Positions 1-6,104 of a stretch of DNA of 6,415 nucleotides are shown in pieces. This stretch comes from Flavobacteriaceae bacterium. Its GTDB lineage: Bacteria > Bacteroidota > Bacteroidia > Flavobacteriales > Flavobacteriaceae. How positions within the stretch are numbered: position 1 is the stretch's first letter; each line of letters starts with the position of its first letter. The notes below the pieces were generated by a model, which had not been told where the DNA came from, ran no database searches, and was given only the letters and a program-made list of their open reading frames with translations. The position numbers were made by a program, and so were the translations under genes. The DNA lies in contig JAESTG010000324.1 of NCBI GenBank assembly GCA_016763715.1, positions 1 through 6,415 of the forward strand. The letters run 5' to 3'.

Positions 1-2
1 AA

Positions 3-1094
3 TACCATCCATTGGGTGTCGTTGGAATTATCTCTGCATTTAATTTCCCAGTTGCTGTTTGGGCTTGGAATACTGCCTTGGCATGGATTTGTGGTGATGT
101 TTGTGTTTGGAAACCTTCGGAAAAAGCACCTATGTGCGGTATTGCTTGTCAAAATATAGCTGCAAAAGTATTTGCAGACAACGACCTTCCAGAAGGGATT
201 TGTAATTTGATAAATGGCGATTATACCGTAGGTGAATACATGACTACCGACAAACGAATTCCTTTAATTTCTGCCACGGGATCTACACGTATGGGTAAGA
301 TTGTAGGTAGAACAGTTGGAGAACGTTTGGGGAGATCATTATTAGAGTTGGGTGGAAACAATGCGATCATTGTAACACCAGATGCTGATGTCAAAATGAC
401 GGTAATTGGTGCTGTATTCGGTGCTGTTGGAACAGCGGGGCAGCGCTGTACATCAACACGTCGCTTGATTATTCACGATAGTATATATGATAAAGTAAAG
501 GAAGCAGTAGTTACTGCCTATGGGCAGCTTCGTATTGGAAACCCATTGGATGAAAATAACCATGTTGGTCCGTTAATCGATAAAGATGCTGTCGCTAATT
601 ACAACAAAGCATTAGAAAAAGTTGTCGCTGAAGGCGGAACTATTGTTGTAGAAGGTGGTGTTTTAGAAGGCGAAGGTTACGAAAGTGGTTGCTATGTAAA
701 ACCAGCTATTGCAGAAGCAAAAAATAGCTTTGAATCTGTACAACACGAAACTTTTGCACCAGTATTGTATTTATTAAAGTACAGTGGAAATGTAGAAGAT
801 GCGTTAGATATCCAGAATGGTGTTGCCCAAGGGTTGTCTTCGGCCATTATGACGAATAACTTACGTGAAGCTGAACATTTCTTGTCGGTTGCTGGAAGTG
901 ACTGTGGTATAGCCAACGTAAATATTGGAACTTCAGGAGCTGAAATTGGTGGTGCCTTTGGAGGTGAAAAAGAAACGGGTGGTGGACGTGAGTCTGGAAG
1001 TGATGCGTGGAAAGTTTATATGCGACGTCAAACCAATACTATCAATTATACAACCGAGCTGCCATTGGCGCAAGGAATTAAATTCGATTTGTAG
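3..1094 (+). CDS. ALDH7-family aldehyde dehydrogenase (alpha-aminoadipic semialdehyde / piperideine-6-carboxylate dehydrogenase), 5'-truncated by window
   Basis: Probably oxidises alpha-aminoadipic semialdehyde, in equilibrium with piperideine-6-carboxylate, to alpha-aminoadipate with NAD in the cytoplasm during lysine breakdown. The frame is open to the window edge and its first whole codons read YHPLGVVGII, so the gene starts upstream; the TTG at 12 is internal. About 363 residues are present and roughly 150 N-terminal residues of a usual ~510-residue protein are missing. Visible landmarks are the FNFP motif with the oxyanion Asn (codon 42-44), the general-base Glu in LELGGNN (codon 345-347) and the nucleophile Cys in GQRCTSTRR (codon 447-449). 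The Arg just before that Cys is the residue known in human ALDH7A1 to help hold the aminoadipate carboxylate. The C-terminus, with ESGSDAWK, YMRR and LPLAQGIKF, is close to human antiquitin and separates ALDH7 from other ALDH families. Bacterial equivalents are called amaB or pcd. The family call is firm; the substrate is by homology. Confidence 0.95.
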   Translation, partial: YHPLGVVGIISAFNFPVAVWAWNTALAWICGDVCVWKPSEKAPMCGIACQNIAAKVFADNDLPEGICNLINGDYTVGEYMTTDKRIPLISATGSTRMGKIVGRTVGERLGRSLLELGGNNAIIVTPDADVKMTVIGAVFGAVGTAGQRCTSTRRLIIHDSIYDKVKEAVVTAYGQLRIGNPLDENNHVGPLIDKDAVANYNKALEKVVAEGGTIVVEGGVLEGEGYESGCYVKPAIAEAKNSFESVQHETFAPVLYLLKYSGNVEDALDIQNGVAQGLSSAIMTNNLREAEHFLSVAGSDCGIANVNIGTSGAEIGGAFGGEKETGGGRESGSDAWKVYMRRQTNTINYTTELPLAQGIKFDL

Positions 1095-1129
1095 AGTTTC
1101 GGAAGGAATTAAAACAAATAATTTTATAA

Positions 1130-1162
1130 AAATCCACTTCGATAAGAGGTGGGTTTTTTTTT
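1130..1162 (+). terminator. Rho-independent terminator, probably bidirectional
   Basis: An 11-bp stem pairs 1130-1140 with 1146-1156 around the 5-nt loop GATAA; two of the pairs are G-U on the plus strand. A run of nine T follows at 1154-1162. It lies 35 nt after the aldehyde dehydrogenase stop codon. Read on the minus strand, the same stem is followed by ATTTTTAT, and it sits just after the stop codon of the converging gene at 1172. One hairpin therefore probably ends both transcripts. Confidence 0.8.
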
Positions 1163-1171
1163 GGAAATAAC

Positions 1172-2467
1172 CTATTTATATATGGGAACTCTTATCCCAA
1201 CGTAGATGTCATTTGTTTTAGTCGAGAATATAACATTGCTTAAGAACGATTCGGAACCTAAAACTACAATTCCAACACGAAGCCCCATGCCCCAAGAGAG
1301 GCCAGTGTGCTGTTGCAATGTTATCGGGCTATATACACTTATCCATTTTTTCTCTAATCTAGGGTTTAAGGTGAAGTAGTTGTAAATTCTATTCGATTTT
1401 GCTCTTTTCTTCCCTACTAGTGATATGGAAGACTCAAAACCAATAAATAACTCCTTAGTGACACCAATGTCTGCAAAAAGATGTGTCGTGGTGGGGAGGT
1501 TGATTTTTTGATTCACCACTTCCGTTTTACCATCATAGGCTTGATTCAATATTTTTTGGAAATCATCCTCTTCATAAATGTCAGCAAATACGGCTTTATT
1601 GACGTCGTAGACAGTGGTGGTTGTATTTTTATACTTAATACTCCCAAAATCGTTTATGGAAACTCCCAAACGCAATGTTTTACCCCTAAGAAAGTCTATG
1701 TATTTAGACTCGAAGACAAGTCCAATATCAAATCCAAACCCTCCTGTAAGTGAATTGAAATTAATTTTATTACTTTCAAAACTAGGAGTAAAACCAAAAA
1801 GTAATTCACCACTGGTTGTTAATATATTGTTTTCTACTCTATAATCAGTTTCTATACTTGGTGAGGAAGTAAAGAGGCTTCCTGCCCCTTGAAGGTATTT
1901 TACCGTTACACCAAATGCCAATGAGTAATTAAGTTTGTGTACTTGGAATCCATAAGAAAGACCAACCTCTCCCCATGCATGAATTGTGCCTGAAAAGTCC
2001 TTTGAACTCGTAGTAAAGTCTTCACCTTCATCAAATCCATCATCCGCATTCTCCAGTAGTCTTCCGTTTAAGTTATTTATGTTGAAGATTCCTCGAATTC
2101 TTGAATGAATGCCGAAAGCACTATTTTCATTAATCCGAAGCATAACAGCTGGCCCTAGTACATCAACATTTCTATAGAAGTTGTTGTCGTTTTTTGGAAA
2201 GTTCTTGTCATTTCCAAATTGAAACCCTTCCCGAAAGCCAATACCATCCCCAAAATTAACAAAGGAGTAGTCACTACCTATAATCGAATAAGCCGAAAAA
2301 ACGTTGATGTCTATTTTGTTTGGTAGCGAAACAATTAAAGCAGGGTTATAAACAACATTATGTACCCCTCCGTATATACTGGAGCCAAATCCATGAAAAG
2401 ATTGTGCTGGACTAAATGAATAAACCAAAAAGAATACCACAAAAATATTTAACTTTTGGTTTCTCAT
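1172..2467 (-). CDS. Exported outer-membrane beta-barrel-like protein, DUF5723-type
   Basis: A 431-residue protein of unknown function, probably in the outer membrane. Residues 1-21 form a signal peptide: RNQK, then the hydrophobic run LNIFVVFFLVY, then SPA with likely cleavage before Gln22. The mature N-terminus has a Gly/Ser-rich segment followed by VVYNPALI and DINVFSAY. This resembles the 'NPA ... din' opening that I associate with DUF5723 and FadL/PorV-like barrel proteins of Bacteroidota. The rest alternates polar and hydrophobic residues, is rich in Gly, Asn and aromatics, and ends GIRVPIYK. That fits beta strands and loops; no enzyme motif is visible. The ATG at 2467 is chosen because it gives a complete signal peptide and lies about 49 nt from a promoter candidate's predicted start site. 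The gene is separated by 213 nt from the upstream phosphatase gene and looks independently transcribed. Outer-membrane location is well supported; the family name is from recall. Confidence 0.75.
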   Translation of the reverse strand: MRNQKLNIFVVFFLVYSFSPAQSFHGFGSSIYGGVHNVVYNPALIVSLPNKIDINVFSAYSIIGSDYSFVNFGDGIGFREGFQFGNDKNFPKNDNNFYRNVDVLGPAVMLRINENSAFGIHSRIRGIFNINNLNGRLLENADDGFDEGEDFTTSSKDFSGTIHAWGEVGLSYGFQVHKLNYSLAFGVTVKYLQGAGSLFTSSPSIETDYRVENNILTTSGELLFGFTPSFESNKINFNSLTGGFGFDIGLVFESKYIDFLRGKTLRLGVSINDFGSIKYKNTTTTVYDVNKAVFADIYEEDDFQKILNQAYDGKTEVVNQKINLPTTTHLFADIGVTKELFIGFESSISLVGKKRAKSNRIYNYFTLNPRLEKKWISVYSPITLQQHTGLSWGMGLRVGIVVLGSESFLSNVIFSTKTNDIYVGIRVPIYK

Positions 2468-2522
2468 TTAAATTTATTTCGTTCGGAGATGGCTTTATAT
2501 GCTTAGAATAGTTTTGTGGTTT

Positions 2523-2553
2523 TAAAATTAGAAGTTTGTATGACAACAACAAA
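2523..2553 (-). promoter_or_regulatory. Bacteroidota-type promoter candidate for the DUF5723-like gene
   Basis: On the minus strand TTTG (2553-2550) is followed after 19 nt by TAATTTTA (2530-2523). The Bacteroidota consensus is TTTG at -33 and TAnnTTTG at -7 with about this spacing; only the last base of the -7 box differs (A for G). The predicted start of transcription is about 2516, giving a leader of roughly 49 nt before the ATG at 2467. This is a pattern match only. Confidence 0.45.
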
Positions 2554-2680
2554 GGATATCAGGTCGTGTAAGTTAAACATTCATCCTGATTTATAAAAGC
2601 CTAGTAGATTATAACCTTATATAATGGCTCACCTTGCTTAGGAATATTTAAAGCAGGCAAGAAGTGAAGCTCACCCCCTA

Positions 2681-3406
2681 TTAGTTGCGACCCTTTTCAT
2701 TAGGGTATAACTGTTGGACAGGATCACTTTGCCAAAACTTCTTTGTGTCTACGTCTAAAATGGTAAGTGGGCCAGTAAAAGCAGCTCCCGTATCAATATT
2801 CCAAAGGTTGGCATAATTTACGGGTATGGTGGCGCCTATTTTTGTGAGTGCCGTGTGACCGATATAAATTTCTGAGAAAAGTTTCAAACGTTCTGGATAA
2901 CGGAAATTGTCTTTAGGAATGGAATAATTCAATGATTTTGCCACTTCCCAAAGAGTCCGGTCCCAAAAAACTAAATTTTTAAAAAACTCATACTCTGGGC
3001 CTTTTAAATTGGTAAACCCTGCATGCACAAATAGTCGATTTTGGTCATCAATATGATAGTTGGTTAAGTTTTCATAAAACTGGAGGTGTTTTTCTTTTTC
3101 TTCGGAAGAAAGGGATGTGTAGCTTAATTTGGTGGACAAACCTCCATGAGCTTCCCACATAGGGTTATTATCGTCGTGTTTTAAGTATCGATACGTTAAG
3201 TAGTCGTGATTCCCACGAATAAATATACAGTCATGGGTTTCAGAAAAATGAATCAAAAACGAAACAGTTTCAACGGCCTCACTCCAGCCATCTACATAAT
3301 CACCTAAAAAAATAAAAAGATCGTTGGTTGTTGGTTGTACTTTCAGTAATACTTGTTGAAGGGCTTTTAAACCACTATGAATATCACCAATAACTAGAGT
3401 TCTCAT
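2681..3406 (-). CDS. PPP-like metallophosphoesterase (Ser/Thr phosphatase / ApaH-like fold)
   Basis: A 241-residue cytoplasmic phosphoesterase with a di-metal site. Motifs in order are GDIHSG (Asp8, His10), GDYVDG (Asp36, Asp39), GNHD (Asn66, His67), a WEAHGG-type segment (84-89), FVHAG (His128) and GHT (His184). NIDTGAA (203-209) then closes the fold. These are the metal and phosphate ligands of calcineurin-like phosphatases, including bacterial PrpA/PrpB-type protein phosphatases and ApaH. The length suits a single-domain enzyme with no signal peptide or TM segment. The usual Arg of GDxVDRG is Gly here. The ATG at 3406 lies 2 nt after the TAA of the zinc-ribbon gene, so the two are probably co-transcribed and translationally coupled, which places it last in the SPFH cluster. 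The substrate could be phosphoprotein or dinucleoside polyphosphate; the sequence does not decide. No clear terminator was found after its stop codon. Confidence 0.88.
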   Translation of the reverse strand: MRTLVIGDIHSGLKALQQVLLKVQPTTNDLFIFLGDYVDGWSEAVETVSFLIHFSETHDCIFIRGNHDYLTYRYLKHDDNNPMWEAHGGLSTKLSYTSLSSEEKEKHLQFYENLTNYHIDDQNRLFVHAGFTNLKGPEYEFFKNLVFWDRTLWEVAKSLNYSIPKDNFRYPERLKLFSEIYIGHTALTKIGATIPVNYANLWNIDTGAAFTGPLTILDVDTKKFWQSDPVQQLYPNEKGRN

Positions 3407-3408
3407 GC

Positions 3409-4566
3409 TTAGTTTTGACTGTCAAGTATAAATATAATACCCACAATAACAACAATAATGGTAAGTACAAAAAGGAAGATTTTCCAGAACGAATAGGGTC
3501 GTTTTCCTGCTAATGCACCAGATTGTCCATTGACAAAGAAATTATAGCGTTTCGCTTTAAAGGTATAAGCACTTACAAAAACAGGGAGTAAAATATGTTT
3601 GAAAGTTTCATCGGATAACTTCATGTCAATAGAGCTTACACGCTGTGTATCGCCACCAATATCACGACGCGCCCATCTATTGGCAATATTTTCCGCTTCT
3701 TTATTGGCCGCTAAATGTCCATCTTTTAACGGAATGGTATATTTTTCAGTTACAAAACCCGACAAATAACTACTATCAAAAGGCTGTAATTCTTTTAAGT
3801 TCCAATGAGCAATTTTCGTGGGTATGATTCCAGCTTTTTGCAACGATGCTTTTACCAAGGTATCATCTACGAAGCCTGAAATAGTTCCACTAGTTGGTGT
3901 CCATCGAGTACGTCTTTCCTGCCGTGTTCTTGTTACAGACTTTCCGTTCACCGTTGTAGTATAAGGAACAGAAACATAATAATAAGTTCCTCTTTGGCCT
4001 GTATATTTTGCAAATAGTTGCGCATCAAACGTCCAATACGGAATATATAGTCCTTTAGTGTTTTGTGGGTCTAAAGTTGCTTTCTGTAATTTATTGGGTG
4101 CCCACCAAAGTTTACGCACCCAATTTTTGAAAATAAGATGTGCCTTTTTTTGATCTATTTGAAAGGGTAAAACAGCTCCTGGTAAAATCCATTCTTCCGT
4201 TTGGGTATCTTCAATAATTAGGGGTGAATTACAGTAAACACAATGCAGTGATTTGTAATTTTCTTCAATATGCTGATTGGCGCCACAATTTTTACAATTA
4301 AGAATGGTGATAGCCTCACTATGGGATTGACTTCCCAAGGCGTCCATATAGCTTTGTAACTCTAGCTCTTCAAACCCATTTTCAGAAGGCAGAATACCTT
4401 GCGTATGACCACAATAATCACATTTAAGCTCGGTAGTGCCTGGGGCATATTTCAATTCAGCACCGCAATTAATGCAGGACTTTTTGAGTTCGGATTTTTG
4501 CTTTGGCGTGGGTTGCATTTGAACTTTTGAACTGGGGTCTGTATGTCTGATTATTTTTTCAGCCAA
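3409..4566 (-). CDS. Double zinc-ribbon protein with C-terminal TM segment, YdjG-like
   Basis: A 385-residue membrane protein, function unknown. Two zinc ribbons open it: Cys31/34 with Cys49/52 and Cys91/94 with Cys109/112, each CxxC...CxxC, of the TFIIB type. A central region (about 125-355) follows, rich in Trp, Tyr and basic residues with no catalytic motif I recognise. A single hydrophobic helix (about 361-381, FLFVLTIIVVIVGIIFIL) ends four residues before the C-terminus. The layout resembles Bacillus YdjG, the membrane partner of an SPFH protein; such proteins are often mislabelled as helicase or primosomal proteins. The gene lies 94 nt after the SPFH gene and 2 nt before the phosphatase gene. 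The start taken is TTG at 4566, with AAGGGG ten nt upstream; the nearest ATG start is Met17 (codon 4518-4516), which would keep all eight cysteines. Its likely job is to hold the soluble SPFH protein at the membrane (inference). Confidence 0.8.
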   Translation of the reverse strand: MAEKIIRHTDPSSKVQMQPTPKQKSELKKSCINCGAELKYAPGTTELKCDYCGHTQGILPSENGFEELELQSYMDALGSQSHSEAITILNCKNCGANQHIEENYKSLHCVYCNSPLIIEDTQTEEWILPGAVLPFQIDQKKAHLIFKNWVRKLWWAPNKLQKATLDPQNTKGLYIPYWTFDAQLFAKYTGQRGTYYYVSVPYTTTVNGKSVTRTRQERRTRWTPTSGTISGFVDDTLVKASLQKAGIIPTKIAHWNLKELQPFDSSYLSGFVTEKYTIPLKDGHLAANKEAENIANRWARRDIGGDTQRVSSIDMKLSDETFKHILLPVFVSAYTFKAKRYNFFVNGQSGALAGKRPYSFWKIFLFVLTIIVVIVGIIFILDSQN

Positions 4567-4571
4567 ATTAA

Positions 4572-4590
4572 ACCAACCCCTTTTGTTGGT
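4572..4590 (-). promoter_or_regulatory. Small hairpin covering the SD-like sequence of the zinc-ribbon gene
   Basis: On the minus strand ACCAAC (4590-4585) pairs with GTTGGT (4577-4572) around a 7-nt loop AAAAGGG. The loop and 3' side hold the AAGGGG that would serve as ribosome binding site for the TTG at 4566. The 8-mer AGGGGTTG here (4581-4574) is a third copy of the core of the 14-bp inverted repeat at 4614-4656, so it could pair with that repeat's 3' arm instead. A role in translation is inferred. Confidence 0.35.
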
Positions 4591-4613
4591 AATTATTTAA
4601 AAGTAATAGGTAA

Positions 4614-4656
4614 AATTGGAGGGGTTGTTTAAAGTGAATTTGCAACCCCTCCAATT
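4614..4656 (-). terminator. Perfect 14-bp inverted repeat after the SPFH gene: terminator or attenuator
   Basis: The arms AATTGGAGGGGTTG (4656-4643 in minus-strand order) and CAACCCCTCCAATT (4627-4614) pair perfectly around a 15-nt loop. The first arm begins 4 nt after the SPFH stop codon. Only TT and then ACC follow the stem, giving a run of four T counting the last two stem bases, so the T-tract is weak for a full terminator. Placed between two genes of one cluster, it more likely lowers read-through or stabilises the upstream message than fully stops transcription. The stem is certain; the role is not. Confidence 0.6.
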
Positions 4657-4660
4657 AGTT

Positions 4661-5797
4661 TTATGATGCAGGGAGTGGTGGTGGTGTACTTCCACCTAAA
4701 AACGCTTTTAACTCTTCCACATCTTTAACAGCAGTCCAATTGGACATTCCTTTTTTCCAAACTAAGGAGTCTTTGTTAATGGTTCTATTGGCGAAAAGAG
4801 CACTTAATTGTTCAAACCCAACAGGCCCCACTTGTTGACCATTGGCAGCATAAAAATATTGTATTGTTTGAGGCATTGGTGGAGGCATTGTTGCTTGCTG
4901 TTGTAGAGGCATTTGTTGCTGACCTCCCATTTGAGGGCTCATCATGCCACCCATTTGTTGCGCCAAAACAAAACCCATTCCCATTCCCATTCCAGCACCA
5001 GCAGTACCTCCTTCATTTAAAGCAGCGGCTTCAATAGCTTTTGCCATTTTAAATTTGGTGAGTTTGTCAAGATCCAATTTATCGATACGACTATACTCAA
5101 AGATTTCTTTTTTGAGATCTTCTGGCATGGATACGTTTTCGATATAGAATTTTTCCAATGAAATTCCGATACTTTGAAATTCGGGTTGCATTACTTCTTG
5201 ACAGGTTTCACTCAATTCAGAAGTATTTGCTGCGTACAATTCGATAGGGAGATTGGCTTCTCCAACAGTATCGGTAAAACGTGTGGCAATAAGGCTCTTA
5301 AGGTGTTCATTAATCTCAAAATTGGTAAAATTATTGTCGGTACCAACAATCTCAACGAGAAACTTACCTGGGTCACTTACTTTAAAAGCATAGGATCCAA
5401 AAGCTCGAATTTCCACTAATCCGAAGCGTTCATCATTTAAGGTAATTGGGTTTTTAGTTCCCCACTTTTCATCAGTAAAAAGGTGTGTATTTACAAAGTA
5501 TACTTCAGCTTTAAAAGGGCTGTCAAAACCATATTTCCAACCTTTTAAGGTAGTTAGAATAGGAAGGTTTTGGGTGCTTAAAGTATAGGAGCCTGGTTCG
5601 AAAACGTCAGCCAATTGACCTTCGTTAATGAAAACCGCCATTTGTCCTTCACGAACAATGAGTTTGGCGTTGTTCTTAATTTCATTTTGGTAACGTTCAA
5701 AACGATGACAGATGGTGTCGTCTGTATAGTCAAGCCATTCAATAATGTCAATAAATTCATGACTTAGTTTCTCTTTTATTTTATCAAAAAATCCCAT
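4661..5797 (-). CDS. SPFH/band-7 (YdjI-like) protein with C-terminal GYF_2 domain
   Basis: A 378-residue soluble protein, first gene of the cluster. The N-terminus MGFFDKIKEKL is amphipathic, with no signal peptide or TM segment. Residues about 40-255 form the SPFH core: IVREGQMAVFINEGQLADVFEPG near the start, then EIRAFGSYAFKV (129-140) and ISLEKFYIENVSMP (212-225). This is the subfamily of Bacillus YdjI, also labelled 'virion core protein'. A Gly/Met/Gln-rich linker (about 263-300) and a proline patch (PPPMP, 305-309) follow. Next is a GYF_2/DUF4339 domain (about 313-366) with YFYAANGQQVGP, LVWKKGM (345-351) and Trp354. The tail ends TPPPLPAS. SPFH proteins oligomerise on membranes; GYF domains bind proline-rich peptides. 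The YdjG-like gene follows at once, so this protein probably relies on it for membrane contact (inference). The ATG at 5797 opens the conserved N-terminus; no Shine-Dalgarno is seen, as is normal in Bacteroidota. Confidence 0.9.
   Translation of the reverse strand: MGFFDKIKEKLSHEFIDIIEWLDYTDDTICHRFERYQNEIKNNAKLIVREGQMAVFINEGQLADVFEPGSYTLSTQNLPILTTLKGWKYGFDSPFKAEVYFVNTHLFTDEKWGTKNPITLNDERFGLVEIRAFGSYAFKVSDPGKFLVEIVGTDNNFTNFEINEHLKSLIATRFTDTVGEANLPIELYAANTSELSETCQEVMQPEFQSIGISLEKFYIENVSMPEDLKKEIFEYSRIDKLDLDKLTKFKMAKAIEAAALNEGGTAGAGMGMGMGFVLAQQMGGMMSPQMGGQQQMPLQQQATMPPPMPQTIQYFYAANGQQVGPVGFEQLSALFANRTINKDSLVWKKGMSNWTAVKDVEELKAFLGGSTPPPLPAS
4974..4991. repeat. Hexanucleotide tandem repeat (CCCATT)x3 inside the SPFH gene
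   Basis: Three perfect copies of CCCATT lie end to end. On the coding (minus) strand they specify alternating Met-Gly (residues 270-275), within the low-complexity linker between the SPFH core and the GYF_2 domain. The unit is two codons, so a gain or loss of copies would keep the frame and only change linker length. Confidence 0.8.
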
Positions 5798-5899
5798 AGT
5801 TTGTGTTAGTGTTTAATATTTTTTTAATTTCATTAGGTGGTTAACTAAAGCAATGAAAGTTACTAAAAATTTAACTGTATTTCATCTTTCGAAGAATTC

Positions 5900-6031
5900 T
5901 TACCGTTTCTTATAGGATTGGTATACATTTCCCTTAATTTGTTTCAGAAAAGGTTGTGCTTCGGTTAATTTTTCTTTGGCAGCTTCAAAGTCGTTTAGAA
6001 AACAAATGAGATAGGTGGCGATATTTTTATT
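5900..6031 (-). pseudogene. Possible C-terminal gene relic, TPR-like helical fragment
   Basis: A minus-strand frame of 43 codons runs from just after an in-frame TAG (6034-6032) to a TAA (5902-5900). No ATG, GTG or TTG precedes most of it. The residues look protein-like: IATYLICFLNDFEAAKEKL followed by TEAQPFLKQIKGN and a basic end YKKR. The pattern of Ala, Leu and charged residues resembles an amphipathic helical pair such as a TPR unit. It would be the tail of a decayed gene once upstream of the SPFH cluster. A chance open frame of this length is quite possible in AT-rich DNA, so confidence is low, and no family is assigned. Confidence 0.3.
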
Positions 6032-6048
6032 CTAATTTTGAAAGCAGA

Positions 6049-6079
6049 TTTGATTTTCAGCGAATTAGCACTATCTTTA
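6049..6079 (+). promoter_or_regulatory. Bacteroidota-type promoter candidate for the secreted-protein gene
   Basis: TTTG (6049-6052) is followed after 19 nt by TATCTTTA (6072-6079), against a consensus of TTTG and TAnnTTTG; only the final base differs. Transcription would start near 6086, about 19 nt before the ATG at 6105. The leader is AT-rich with no Shine-Dalgarno, usual in this phylum. Spacing and the final A are the same as in the candidate at 2523-2553. Confidence 0.5.
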
Positions 6080-6104
6080 AGAATACTAATTTAAAAATTT
6101 GATT

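Larger units (their letters stand above)
5798..6104. other. 307-bp divergent intergenic region
   Basis: This lies between the divergent SPFH gene (minus) and the secreted-protein gene (plus). It holds a start-less 43-codon minus-strand reading frame (5900-6031) and a plus-strand promoter candidate (6049-6079). TAACTTTC on the minus strand (5862-5855) matches the TAnnTTTG -7 box at all but the last base and would give a leader of about 50 nt for the SPFH gene. No TTTG lies at the right distance upstream of it, so I do not call it a promoter. TAATTTTG (6033-6040, plus) is an exact -7 match but also lacks a -33 box. No tRNA, strong hairpin or repeat was seen. Confidence 0.6.

Noticed and set aside
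1072..1113. Direct repeat AAGGAATTAAA at 1072-1082 and 1103-1113
   Set aside because: Only 11 nt in AT-rich DNA, with no integrase, insertion sequence or other boundary nearby to support an attachment site or target duplication.
692..1170. Open frames on both strands over the aldehyde dehydrogenase 3' part (692-916 minus, 925-1170 plus)
   Set aside because: They overlap a clear ALDH7 coding frame, show no family features, and the second runs through the terminator hairpin.
1481..1844. Plus-strand open frames inside the DUF5723-like gene
   Set aside because: Antisense shadows of a gene with a full signal peptide and consistent beta-barrel composition.
2608..2625. Inverted repeat ATTATA / TATAAT downstream of the phosphatase gene, considered as its terminator
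   Set aside because: A six-pair all-AT stem with no T-tract is too weak to call.
2603..2678. 25-codon minus-strand open stretch after the phosphatase stop (ELHFLPALNIPKQGEPLY...)
   Set aside because: Looks mildly protein-like but is too short to tell from chance, has no start codon and no match I recognise.
3409..4566. Reading the zinc-ribbon protein as a primosomal or helicase protein
   Set aside because: It has only the zinc ribbons; no Walker motifs or helicase domain are present, and it ends in a TM segment.
5892..5901. 10-bp palindrome AAGAATTCTT in the divergent intergenic region
   Set aside because: Short, single copy and not near a promoter candidate; probably a chance EcoRI-type palindrome.
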